From the NCBI GenBank assembly GCA_003996215.1, contig QJPP01005216.1:1-64000 (forward strand): a stretch of DNA of 64,000 bases, read 5' to 3'. The notes beneath the pieces were generated by a model. The model searched no databases. It saw nothing but the letters and a program-made list of their open reading frames with translations, and had not been told where the DNA came from. The position numbers were made by a program, and so were the translations under genes. The stretch comes from Jaltomata sinuosa. Lineage: Eukaryota > Streptophyta > Magnoliopsida > Solanales > Solanaceae. Below, piece by piece: positions 44,160 through 56,005 of this stretch (positions are counted from its first letter, which is position 1; each line of letters begins with the position of its first letter).

Positions 44160-45400
44160 AGTTCCACAAGAAAGGTTCATAAACCATGGATTAGTCCACG
44201 AGTCGAAGACCCTACTCGTGGAACTCAGGTGAATTTGGCCAAGTGAAGAACAAAATCTAAAAACTAGTTCCATGAATTGTGGTTCAAACCACGAACCGTG
44301 GTTTCGGGTCATAAAAATCAGAAGAATTTGGTCATCTGCAGAACAGGTTCTCTGAACCAGTTCCATAAACCGTAAATTAAACCACAAGTTGTGGTTCCAG
44401 TTTGTGGAAATTAGACAAATTCTAGGTGGCAGGACTTGTTCCACGAACATGTTCTATGAGATGTGGTTCAGTACACCACTCATGAACATGGCTCGTGGAA
44501 CTCAGGTAGGTTTTTTTAAAAAATATTGTGAACTCGATTTGGACTCGACCCGACCCACGACCTTCATTCCTTAAAACTCCCCAAACTCAAATTTTCCCCC
44601 ATTTTTCAAGCATATACCCGACCCCTAAACTCTTCTACTTCCATTAAAACACAAAAACCTCTACAACTCCGCCACTAAATCATAAATTTCCCCAATTCCC
44701 CCCACATATGATTTTGCTACTGCTTCTTCACCATAACTGATGACATGGGGCATAAAGTTTCCTATCCGGTCATGGGTTGAGGTTGTTGCTTAATATCACA
44801 AGTGTTCATTCAACTTCTCCCAGTAATTCTAAGGTATGAAGTCAAAATTCAGACCTCAATTGAATTTTTGGGGAATATAACTTTACCTAGGGTAAGTTTT
44901 GTGTAAATTAATTTGTGAACACCCTAAGGGATTAAAGTTGTGGAGTGAATACTTAGTACATGTTTGAAGTTGTTCTGTATGAATGTTGGAAAGGGCTAAA
45001 AGAATGAACAAAATTGAAAAAGATTGGTTTTCTGCTATTACAGTGATCATGAGAGCATTGTACGGGTCGTGGTTCCTTCCACGAATCGTGGAATGCACTT
45101 GTAGAAATCAGATCAGAGGACTGTTCTCAGGTCTAATTTTCATGAGGGTCGTCCAAGAGACGCGGATCAAACCATGAGTCATGGATGGCACTCGTGAACC
45201 TCAAACCTGCAGATGGTAAAAGTTATCTGATTTTCACAAGCGGCATCCATGAGTCATGGATCAAACCATGAGTCCTAGATACCACGCATTGGAACTCATA
45301 CCTACAAGAAGTTAATTTCCCCTGAGAACAATGAGGGGTGTTCACAATCCATGGTTCATTCCAATGGCCATGAAACCCACTCGTGGAATCCCAAGTACAA
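44160..45400 (+). repeat. Cluster of imperfect palindromic words between pol and the extra ORF
   Basis: Perfect or near-perfect palindromes recur: AACCACGAACCGTGGTT (44287-44303), TTCCACGAATCGTGGAA (45077-45093), CATGAGTCATGG near 45174 and 45250, and many half-sites such as CCACGAG and CTCGTGGAAC. The same vocabulary fills the U3 of the LTRs of this element (37760-38100, 49610-49935). No coding content is recognised. Confidence 0.7.
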
Positions 45401-45539
45401 AAAAATTGAAATTTCTTTTGGGTTAGATTTCTTTCTTTATACTAATATTTCCCCTGCAGGTACCATTCTTCAAAAAAACAACTCAAATAGGGGATCAATC
45501 CATGACTCAGAGGCTGTTATTAGAAAAAATGATAGATTC

Positions 45540-47740
45540 TAGATGAGACCTCTAAGTCAGATAAGATTGGGTCCGAAGAGGTATATGAGGTTCAGCCCTA
45601 TCAAGTTGTATTGCCTCAGATTATGATGCGAGAGGCATAGACACAGGAAGCTGAGGAGCCAGCACTCTAGCTAGCCCTCACAGTTGCACCACAGGCAGTG
45701 ACCATTTCTCTTCAGTTTGAAGAGGGAGAGGGGTCGTCAGACGAGGGTGATAAATACTGGGAAAGTAACACTGGGACTAGGATTGGGATCAAAGAAGGAG
45801 AGTCTAACCATGCTGAGTCAGCCTCCGGAGATAAAAGTCCCACAAATTTGTCCACTCCGGAAGGTGAGACTCAGACATGAGAAAAAGCTGATAGAGTACA
45901 GAGACCTGAGGCCTAGGATAATCGGAGATGGTGTGTCTCATGTATGAAGAGGTTGTATATTAAGAGGGCAAATCTATCTGACAGGGGCATGCCCAAAAGG
46001 GGCATCTTTGAGGAGACGCGGATTTGTACTGAGGGTCTGACCTCCATCCCCAAACCTGCATTCCACTTTCACTTAGTACTAGTTTGGATGGATGGCTGAG
46101 CCTCCAGGCAGCTACTTCCCATAGATAGTACGAGAATTCTATGCTATGTATGCAGCCATAGGAAGTCATCTACTTCAGCCAAAATAGAGGTATCAAGATT
46201 TCCCCCCTACTTGCTTGTGTCATAGTGCGACATACACCGATTGATATATCCGAGTGCATGATTTAGCACTTCCTATTCGGGCCTAAGTATGAACTTCCTG
46301 TAAACACAACTAAGTTTGACCATCGGATGAAGATGGTTAAATATAAAACTAATATGAGAGATCCGACTCAGAAGGCAGATTTATTTAGATGGGTTGCCTG
46401 CTACATAGCTAAAAATCATGAAAATGAAGAATTGGTTCATGGAGGCGACATAAAAAGGCATCCTTGAGATTCACTAGTAAGTTTTGGTGGGATATTGTTC
46501 AGTTCCGCCTTTGTCTGACACTGGCAGACAAATCTCTTACACCTGATAGGGAAGTCCTAGTAGCCAGCATTATGGCTAGCTATGAGATTTATATTCCCCG
46601 CTACATCAGGGAAGAGATTTATGAGTGGGCATTCATAGACAACATCACTATACCCTTCTCTTGTCCAATTCATCAACTGTGCTAGGATTCGGCAGTCCTG
46701 AGATGTGAGATATAAACCATATTATAAAGATGACTTGGACGCAGGATGTCGGGTTGATAAAGGATGCTACAAACCTAATTGCATACATGTGAGCCTTATC
46801 CTCTATTTTAGCTGGTATGGTGAGAGTTGAGGGATCATCAATAGCGAGAGACCCATTATATGTTACAGATATGGGGGTGAGTGTAGCTGCTGAGGGTGCT
46901 ACAACTTTAGTTTCTACACCCTTGACTTCCCACCCACCAGTTGGCATTCTTGTTTTGCCCCTACACCTAGCTTCTTCTAGTATGGTTACCATCAGTGTGG
47001 AGTTTCTCCAGAACCTGGTTGAGCACCAGGACAATACACAGAAATAAGTGAATGACTTATTGGATCATCTACAACCTAAGGTGAGGTCTATTTTTGTAGG
47101 TACTGAGGCTAGGGTGCAGCTTAAGATATAGCGGGTCACTTGTGAGATGTCCAGGCAGACAGATACATTTGAGCGCTGAGTGAATACTCGGTTGCAGACT
47201 ATACAAAGTCCCAATTTAGGACACATTCAAGATATGTTGGCATGACTTAGTAAGGAGATCAGATCTATCGACACTAGCCACACTCCTATTTTTCCTTCTA
47301 TCTCCATTGTGGTCCCAACGGATCTGCGCTGGGTGGTCAATTTATTTGCCGAGGTGGAGCCTATGCTTTCGGGTGCTAGAGAAAAGAGGGTGCACACTAA
47401 GGTTACTTCTGAGGTGGAGATGGATCCTAAAAGGCTTAAAAAAGACACTGCTATTGCCTTGCAGCATTCCTGAGATGACATGCGTATTCATGAGGAGGCA
47501 GAGTGGTGGAGACTTCAGGGTGAGTACACCAGTTTGGCTACAATTATTGGAAGAGCCATATCCTTTGTTCTTGGGATTCTAGAGTCTACCACTATTTGAA
47601 GGGCATCTACTATTGTTTCTCCCATTGCTGATCCATTGAGCGCGATGGCCACTTCCACCCCCACTGACACTGCTACGGCTGCCCTATCACTGGCCCTGTC
47701 TCAACCATCGATTACCTGTGCCTAGGCGCCACAAGCATGT
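45540..47740 (+). pseudogene. Extra ORF in the envelope position of Athila-4, broken
   Basis: Protein-like pieces are spread over several frames: EPPGSYFP, IVREFYAMYAAIGSHLL near 46100-46165, then LRFTSKFWWDIVQFRLCLTL and ADKSLTPDREVLVASIM at 46464-46580. Next come SYEIYIPRYIREEIYEWAF, and Pro/Ser/Thr-rich text after 46800. The middle resembles the domain called putative plant transposon protein, often found in this place in plant Athila elements. I did not see a clear transmembrane or signal segment, so an envelope function is not supported. Function unknown. Confidence 0.5.
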
Positions 47741-48056
47741 TCCTACCTCCCTACGTAGTTTTTTTTCTTCGTGCATTGAGGACAATACACATTGCTTTTT
47801 GGTGGGATGGGGGAAATAACCACCCGTATTTTGATGGGTATCTTGGTGAAGTCTGAGTAGACAAGACACCCGCATTGTGCTGTGATGTTAAATCAAGCGC
47901 CACTTAGGAGGCAACACACAGAGGGTACCACTAAGTATCCGAGTCTGTGGGGTTTTCTTGTTGTGTTCTTTCCCCATGGACATTTATTTCTGTTTAACCA
48001 ACATGTTTAGATAGGTTGTGTGTAGTGAAAGGAAAATAGGAACTTAGCGCAATCTA

Positions 48057-48239
48057 TGGCCTGATTTTGAAACTGATTTTGCACTGAAAAGTGGAGACCC
48101 CTTCAAGTTTTGTCTGACGTGATTAGACATTTTTGATAGACTAACTGTGGCCTGATTTTGAAACTGATTTTTGACTGAAAAAATGGAGACCCCTCCAAGT
48201 TTTGTGTGACGTGATTATCCATTTTTGATAGACATACTG
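48057..48239. repeat. 91-bp tandem duplication in Athila-4
   Basis: Two successive units begin TGGCCTGATTTTGAAACTGA and end with TTTTTGATAGAC. They lie in the non-coding stretch before the 3' LTR. Confidence 0.85.
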
Positions 48240-49445
48240 CTAAGGATCTGTGTATGACATTATTATTATCAATTTGATGAATGTCTTAAACTAGGAAATG
48301 AACCTATAGTTATCAATTGATTGTTATCCTCTATTCCATGTGTGTGTGAGCCGCATTCAGACTATTCTTGCATTGTGTGCCAATCTAGAATTTGCCCGAT
48401 TAGTCTTGCCTATGCTGTAGGACAGTTGGTTAGGAAAGGATCATAGGCCATTTTTGAAATAGTCCACTTAGCCTAAATAACCATCCAAATGAATTGAATA
48501 TCTTTTTATCCCTAATTTTGAGCCGAAATTGACCCTTTTTGTTGTCTAGCCTATTCACCTTCCCTGTTTTCTATGAGCCTTTAGTTTGTCCCTCGTCCCT
48601 CCTTAGACATTGAGTACCTCAACTCAGGTAAATCACCTAAGTTGAGGGTGGCTACTGTGGAGGTAAGTTAGAAGTATTGGGTATGAAAAAAAAGGGTTAG
48701 TGATTAAAACGAAAGATAACGGGTGTGGTGTATGTGTTAAAATAAAAAAAATAAAAAAAAGAGAGAAAAGAAAAGGAAGAAAAAAATATGATGAAAAAGA
48801 AGTTGATTTGAAATAAAAGCCGCACCCGTTACTTGATGAAAAAGAAAAGAATAGAAAAGGGAGCATAAGGGAGGAAAGAAAAAGTTGGCCTAAAAATTCA
48901 AAGAAACATAACGTAGTGATGAGGAGGGCTCAGTCACTATTTTCCAAATATACCATACCCATCCCCAAGCATACGTTACAAGTTGAGTAAAGTCCTATAG
49001 TGATCCTAGCCCAACTATTCAAAAACCGAGGCATAGAAAATAAGGGCAAGCCTATGGTATTATGCATGCATTGCTTGAACTTTTTTGTGAGTGTGAGTGT
49101 TCTATTTCAGTCCCAGATATTTAATGAAGTTACTGTGTGATGGGGACTTCCTTGTAGTGAGGGCACTAGAGTACCATTGACTGTTGACTATTAGGGTAAG
49201 TTTCATTTGTGTATGCTATGTCATCTATTGATATTGTATTGTCTTCCATGGATCCTCTTATGTTGTCTTTATAAACGAAACGTGTTCACTTGTTTTGTCT
49301 TGAAAAGGAAGGGGGTATTTGTTATGAGATGAACTGCTTGAATTATATGACTGTCATAGTTCCTAGTTTTCTTTTACCACAGCGTCGTGCTAGAACAATT
49401 CTGTTTTTTTGCTTGAGGACAAGCAATGGTTTTAAGTTAGTGTGT
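48240..49445 (+). other. Non-coding 3' region of Athila-4
   Basis: No gene seen. It contains CCTAAGTTGAGGGTGGCTACTGTGGAGG-type sequence (a similar one is at 59490 in Athila-5), an A/G-rich run at 48740-48800, and CTTGAGGACAAGCAATGG just before the 3' LTR. The usual terminal polypurine tract is decayed. Confidence 0.6.
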
Positions 49446-50919
49446 TGATGTGTCGTGGTTTTGCGACACTTTCAATTCTTAAAACTTGGAATTGGAGCAT
49501 GTTCTTTAGCGATTTTTAGTAGTTTAGATATGTTTTTGAGTATTGTGTAGGTAAACATGGTTCGGAGACTAAGTACATAAAAGACTGCAAATTTGGATGA
49601 AACTGACTTTCACGACTCAACTCTATGAGTCGTGAATGCATCCATGAGTCGTGGAATGAGTACTACCGATGGTGCCTGAAGCCTGATTTCTACAAAAGGT
49701 TTCCACGAACCGTGGACCTATTAACGAGTCATGATTTCCTGTCCGTGGAACTTGATTAGAGGAGGAGAAAAAGGTCTGAGATTCACTAGGCCATTCCACG
49801 AGCCGTAAAGATGTCCATGAACCATATAATAAACTTGTGGAAGTGAATCTACAACATTACAAAAGCTCTGTGTTTCACGAGGACCTTTGACGACCCGTAG
49901 AAGTTTCCACGGACCGTAGACTATGTCCGTGAAATTTACCGACTCCAATTTTCCTTGTTTTTTTAGGATAGGATTTCTAATGTCTATAAATAGCTTCCCT
50001 AGGTTTTCTTTCACGTTTTATGCTCTATAATATGTAGGAAACATATTTGTAAGCTCTTGGTATTGATTTGTTCTTTGTTTTGAGAGATTAACACATCCAT
50101 AGTTCTTGATTCTTGATTTCTTCTTCAATTATTTAAGTTTCCAGATTTCTTTAATTCTATTTGTATGTATATGATCATGAATGCTTCAACAACTTCTTAT
50201 TGTTTTCTTATAAACATGAATAGCTAAATCCACAACTAGGGCTATGGGAACCATGACGGATTAACAAAGTAGGAAAAGTACTTAGCAATTCTAGGACAGT
50301 GTTTATGCATATATAGTTCTTCCCTTTGCTCTGATTGATTTTTAACGGTTACAAAATTTGGAACTCGCCTTATTCTTACTTTCCAGACCAAGGAGGTAAC
50401 GAATCGGAAAAGGGTTAGTTACAATGGAGATTTGAGCCTATCAACTATCATCTAATAGCTTGACCTTGTCAGGGAACAACTAATCTGGGATCTAAGGTAA
50501 GGGTTAGTAAAGTATACACTTGTAGACGGACCAAGTTTCAAGGTAAAATTCATCTATCTAGGGGACCAACCATTTAGGTGAACCTAACTTACCGATCTTG
50601 TATGCTAAGCACAAGAATAGATTTCTAGTACAATACATATATCTTTATGAACTCATGGGGAACATAGTCTTAGTCCATCTTCTCTCTGAATCACAACAAT
50701 ATTGACACTTGTTGATTACTAGTTACTTAATAATTTACAAACATTAACTATTACTTAAAAACCTCCTTTAGGGAAATAAGTCAGCTAAGAGTGCAAATAC
50801 ATACAATTGAACGAGATCCTACCATACTCACTGTGGGATCGACCCTAACCTTTGTTAGGTTCTATATTTGAACAACAACCATTTTATGCTTATTTTGGAG
50901 GTGTAATTTGGCCGTATCA
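49446..50919 (+). repeat. Athila-4 3' LTR
   Basis: 1474 bp, from TGATGTGTCGTGG to GGCCGTATCA, matching the 5' LTR along its length. TATA box TATAAATA at 49985-49992. Followed by the right copy of the target duplication (CACAC, 50920-50924). Confidence 0.9.
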
Positions 50920-50924
50920 CACAC

Positions 50925-52520
50925 AAGCTCGGTATACATGATCCACTACTAAAGAATCTCCTACTGGGGTAGCTACACACAAAGGCACATGCAATAACTC
51001 ACAAGCAGACTCCCGATGAGTAGAATTATAAGCAGCCATATAGGAGAATGTAGACTCTTGATCAAACAAACTAGAATATGACTGATAATTAACGAAGATC
51101 ATACTTGTGATGATAGCATCGAAACCCCCAGCCTCTGGTTGGCACAAAAATGCATACATGTGGCTTCGACCGCACAATCTACAAATTTGAGGACCACCTC
51201 GAGTACCCATGGGACCACCCATACTACCCGGTGAACCACCTCTGGCCAGTAGTGCTACCTGGGGGCCTAAACCAGATGATCATATTGCCTATTGTGTTAT
51301 GCTGAAGGGCACTCCCTAGTAAAGTGGCTTAACCCACCACATCATAACAACCCCAGCCAACTACACCCTACTATGATGACCCGACTGAATTAGAATGACT
51401 ACCACAGCCTGTGGACCCAGAACAAGCACCTCATAAACATTGAATCAAACCCTGACTACTCTGACCCTCAGGAACCTATAATGTTGCCTGAATAGGCCAG
51501 CTCGGTTAGAAATGTTGTTGATGCTGACCCCTAAAAAAGTAGCCTCTGCCACGTGTCTGTGAGCCATTTTAACTACCTTGATGGAGGGGCCTCTTATAAC
51601 TGCCCCCATAGGCCTCGTTAAGTATTCCCTTAATAGTGAAGGAATGATCCACAACCTCAAGGAAGGACTAGCCTGATGCTACCATCCCCTTTATATCTAA
51701 ATGGATCTGTAAGGTCAAACTTATGACAAAAGGATGCACCCTCTCATGCTCGGTGGGAAGAATCATGAAGGCATGCCTAGCCAACTTGTGGAAGAATACC
51801 TCGTACTCTATAATAGACATGGAGACCTGCTCCAATCTAGAGAACTCATCCATAAACCGCTTTCTCAAATTGCGCAGTACATATTTCTCAAAGAAGGCTA
51901 TGGAGAATTGTGCCCAAGTAAGAAAAGCTGACCCGACTAGTCTGCAAGCTATATAGGACCTCCACCACTATTTTGCTTGACCATCCAGCTGAAACATGGT
52001 GTAACCTGCTCCTGAGACTTAACAAACCCAAGGTTATGCAACCTCTCCTTGCACCTAGTCAGAAACTCATGCGCATCCTCCCTAGAAGAAGCAGAAAACC
52101 TCAGGGGACCCAACTGCAAAAACCTACAAAGCATCTTCTGCTCCATAAAAGTCATAACGGGCCTGGATAGAATAGGTGGGATAATAGTAGTAATGGACAA
52201 TACCTCTAATCAAGGAGCCGCAATAGGAGGTTGCACTCTAGAACACTATGCCGCTACCTGGGCTAATATCTGAGCCTCGTGTCTGACTTGAGAACCAATC
52301 GGAGTACTGGGAAAAGATGATGGTTGTGACATGCCCCCAAGGAAACCAAGGCTCTAGCAATGGTAACCTATTTTTGGCCTGAGCAGGTGCCATAGCCTAT
52401 CCCCTACCTCATCATCTATGTCGACCTCTACCTCGTCCACTAGCAGAGCTCTAGCTGTAGGTGTAGGAGTCTCGTCCTCACCTGCTGATGATCTCATTTG
52501 AACCATCTAATAAAGAGTGA
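50925..52520 (-). pseudogene. Gypsy-3 gag and N-terminal half of protease
   Basis: Gag pieces: QKMLCRFLQLGPLRFS then EDAHEFLTRCKERLHNLGFV (51949-52200), and RFMDEFSRLEQVSMSIIEYE (51668-51868). Near 51190 CRLCGRSH leads to the protease with DQESTFSYMAAY (decayed active site; the usual Gly is not in place) and VATPVGDSLVVDHVYRACV, which stops at the insertion. The other half of the protease resumes at 37590. Stops and shifts occur throughout. Confidence 0.78.
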
Positions 52521-52700
52521 AGCAAAAGATACTTACAAGTTGATAAGATCAAGGACGCACGATAAGGAATCAAACAAGATGGAATCTGTCCTAATAATTC
52601 CCTATAGCCTCTTACAGAGAGGATAAAGACATCATCATACTGATCCACGAGACTTCACTAGACACTTTGGTCTTGTACATGTGATATCGGTAAACCATGA

Positions 52701-52712
52701 GCTCTGATACCA
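52701..52712 (-). other. Gypsy-3 primer-binding site (tRNA-Met)
   Basis: TGGTATCAGAGC on the minus strand, 3 bases from the 5' LTR border at 52716 (TATCACGACC on the plus strand, where the terminal CA is decayed). Confidence 0.9.
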
Positions 52713-52715
52713 CTC

Positions 52716-54370
52716 TATCACGACCCAAAATTAGTTGTGATAGAACCTTCATAACCCCACGACAGTCAATCCAACCCAAAGATTTCTGGAAGTATAGGAA
52801 AATAATTTAATTAAGGAAACATAGGAGGGAATCATATGAGGAGGGGGACAACAATATATATATATACCTACAACAATAAATATACAAAAATATTACCAAA
52901 GTGACCGACAGGACAAAACATCTACAAGACTACCCCAGACCTAGTGTCACAAGTACAAAGGCGTCTAAAGTATGTAATAGCTATACAACAGGTGTTGTCT
53001 ATGCAAAATATAAAAATATAGACAGATATGTAAATGGAAAGCTGTAAAGGATCTCTAAGTGACAAGAGCTCACCGCGATCCGAACAACCGTTGGCCACGA
53101 ACGACTGAAGGGTTAACGAGGGTGGCTCATACTAGGTGTTGCATCAGAAAAGGATGCATAGTGTAGTATGAGTACTAAAATAATGGTACTCAGTAGGCAT
53201 AATAAGCTGACCGAGCTCAGAAAGATAATATATATTAGATGAAATAAGAAAGTAAACTAGCTACAAGGATCCATCTAAATCTAGTTATCAACAGAAAATA
53301 GAAACTATCTAAACTGACGGTGAAGATATAATGGCAAAGTCACTCTAAGTACATATAAGCAACGTAGTTCAATGCAACAAATGCATCATGAGATTATATG
53401 ACATGAAATATTACCAATGTAGAAAAGTAACCCGGTATATAGTACCCCGGGTGCCCAAAATGTAACGTCAAGCTCATTAACATATGCATAAAAGTAAAAA
53501 CCTTGATATATGCTCTTCGGGCTGCCCAAAATCATGCCTCGAACTTATCAACAAGAAAGTAAAATACAGAAATATCCAAAAACATCCCTCGGACCGGCAT
53601 AAATAGTGGTACTTTCCTTTCTTTAAAAAACCAGTGGTTAAGTAAAAGTCTCATTTTTGAACTGAAGACCTCATATTTCTATCATTTCCAAATCATTTGC
53701 AATGCAATGTAGTATGATATATGATGCCAAATTAAGAGAATATATAATCAACTATGGTAAAACACCCTCCAAACAAGATAACTGACATGGAACTCCGTCT
53801 GATCCATGTTATGGCCTCGGGCCCACTTATACACAAATACGGAAATAGACGAGCAAAAAATGAAAGTAACCAGGAAAAACAAGTAAAATCACCTACTCTA
53901 CCTCTAAAACCTCCCTAAATCATTCTTAGGATTATAGGCTAGCCACGACAATTTTGTAAGCTTTTATACCAAGGATAAACATGGTAATACTATTCTACAG
54001 TCTCAAAGATGGCCAAAAAGAGCATAAAATAGGATTTAAGCCTGATTTTTAACCTAAAAATAGCCTAACATTCTTGCAACTAATAACATATAAAATCTAA
54101 CTAAGCCAACTCTAAAATAAGTAAACCATAACCTACCTCGGGGCTGAACTGCCTGCACAAATAATCACTCATGTACCTTCACCCTTTCGAACAGCCTCAA
54201 AAAGTTGTCATGCTATCAAGAACACAAACTAGGTTTCAAGATGAGAAAATTGACACCTATATTGCTATACGAAAAATCAGGCCAAAAATTGGGTCAAAAA
54301 ATGACCCTCAGAGCCTGCGTAACAAACTAGAAATAGATTTCACAATTATGTTTGCAGGGAGTTTATAAAA
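52716..54370 (-). repeat. Gypsy-3 5' LTR, truncated by Athila-5
   Basis: It matches 31803 to about 33290 of the 3' LTR, including the TA-rich run and ACCTACAACAATAAA. It stops at GTTTATAAAA, where the other LTR continues with CACCCATGCCCG. The lost part contains the palindromic cluster and U3, beyond Athila-5 and outside the window. Confidence 0.8.
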
Positions 54371-55876
54371 TGATGTACCGGTATCCTACGACACATTTGA
54401 CTCCTTAAACTAAGAATAATCATGAGTTTTCAAGTAACCGTTGTTGTTTTTGATGGTATTTGTGTTGTAAATGCAGGAACTTGAAAAAAAATGGAAATAA
54501 TGGAAATTTTGCACTTGAAATGGGCTTACTGTTTGGCATGGTGACTCACCTGATGAGTCACCACGAGTGTGACGAACTACCAAGTGAAGCTAGTAAAGTA
54601 AAGCAGTCCAAAAGCATCCACTGTTTAGTGGTGACGACTCCCATGACGAGTCTCCAAGGCCATGAGGAGTCGTCACACAAGCTACCACATCAGAGAGAGG
54701 TTAAGAAGCTACTAGATTAGGGTGACAAATCACCTGACGAATTGTACATAAAACACATTTAGTAAATGTGATTTACATATTGACTCTTCAAGTTGAAGCA
54801 GAGGAGGCAGCTCACTGGATTGGCTGATGACTCATTGTGATGAGTCATCATGAGACTAACGAGTCGTCAAGCCAGCCCTTCAAAATAAAGAGGGATTCCG
54901 AAATTCTATTTTTGGAACTTTATTTCCTAGACTACTATAAATACCCAGTATTAGGGTTATTTTATGATTCATTATTTGACACTTTGGATTTTTTTTCTCT
55001 CATTTTGGACGACTGGAAACGTAGAAACACACCTACGTTTCTCCCTTTTCTCCATTCCATAGCTTCTGGGAATTTTTGGCTTAAGTGTTCTTAGATAAAG
55101 TGAAGGGATTATCTTATTATTTTTAAGCTTCTTTACCTTATTATGATTGTCATTATCTTCACTTCTTTTATTAGCATGCGTAGCTAATTTCTCACAACTA
55201 GGGTTGTGGGAGCCATAGCATAGCAATGATATAGGGTTCGGGTTAAATTGGGTTCAATATATAAGCATAGTACGTTGTTAATCTTATGTTTTTATCAATT
55301 TATAATGGTTGAAAAAATTAGGACAAGTCTAGGTTTGATTTTCTTGCACAAGGGAATTAAAACCCGGAAAATTGGACTAAGAACAAGGATTCAGGACTAC
55401 TAACTCCCATCTAATGATTGACGCTCTAGCGAGGTTAATCTACTTGGGTTATAAATTGAGTTTTGTAATTGTAATCTTTTCAAGTTTGAGAGAATTGAAA
55501 AGATAATGCGTCTATTTGGTTGAGAAACATTTAGACGTAAGAACGACTTCAATTACTTCGTATTAGGCATATGAAAGGAACCTCATTGAACTCTAGCCCG
55601 AGGTTGCTGATTGAGCCATGTGAACACATCCCTAGTTCACCTCTCATATTGATTTATACTCATAATTACTATTTGAAATATTCAAGTAGCAATTAAAGAT
55701 TGATCACTAGAACCCCCCCTCCCTATTACCGGAAACTATTGATTATTAGTCATCAAATTCACTAACGACTTAATTTGCAACTTATTCCCTGTGGGATCGA
55801 ACCCGACCTTTGTTGGGTTTTATATTTGACAACAACTGCTTACACTTCTTAATTGAGATGTAATTTGGGCGTATCA
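54371..55876 (+). repeat. Athila-5 5' LTR
   Basis: 1506 bp, TGATGTACCGG to GGGCGTATCA. TATA box TATAAATA at 54936-54943. Upstream (54550-54870) is a cluster of palindromic words such as GATGACTCAT (54826-54835), GATGAGTCATC (54839-54849) and GACGAGTC. The primer site that follows reads TGTGCCGTTGCCGGGG, one base off the tRNA-Asp type. Confidence 0.82.
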
Positions 55877-56005
55877 AATTTTTGTGCCGTTGCCGGGGAG
55901 TACGATTGTTCATTAAGTCTGGTGTATTTAGTTGACTCTTAGTCATACTTTCCTGATTTACTTTTATTTGTTGTTTTTTATTGTTACATGGTATAGAGTT
56001 GTGCA

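Larger units (their letters stand above)
37596..50919 (+). mobile_element. Athila-4: complete Athila-type Ty3/gypsy element (13.3 kb) with its target duplication
   Basis: Two LTRs (37596-39077 and 49446-50919), a tRNA-Asp-type primer site, gag, protease, RT, RNase H, a deleted integrase, a spacer with palindromic words, an extra ORF in the envelope-like position and a purine-rich 3' region. LTRs differ by about 10 percent in a sampled 60 bases, less than the gypsy-3 LTRs, consistent with later insertion. The layout, GTTGCCG primer site and TGATGTG LTR start fit the Athila lineage. Confidence 0.88.
50920..54370 (-). mobile_element. Gypsy-3, right part: protease N-half, gag, primer site and 5' LTR fragment
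   Basis: Continuation of the element broken at 37595. It holds the first half of the protease, gag, the tRNA-Met primer site and a 5' LTR cut at 54370 by Athila-5. Together with 31803-37595 it accounts for one chromovirus split by one insertion and truncated by another. Confidence 0.85.

Noticed and set aside
45540..47740. Envelope glycoprotein gene of a retrovirus-like element
   Set aside because: The position fits, but no signal peptide or transmembrane segment could be supported. The readable part looks like the plant transposon-associated domain, so no envelope function is claimed.
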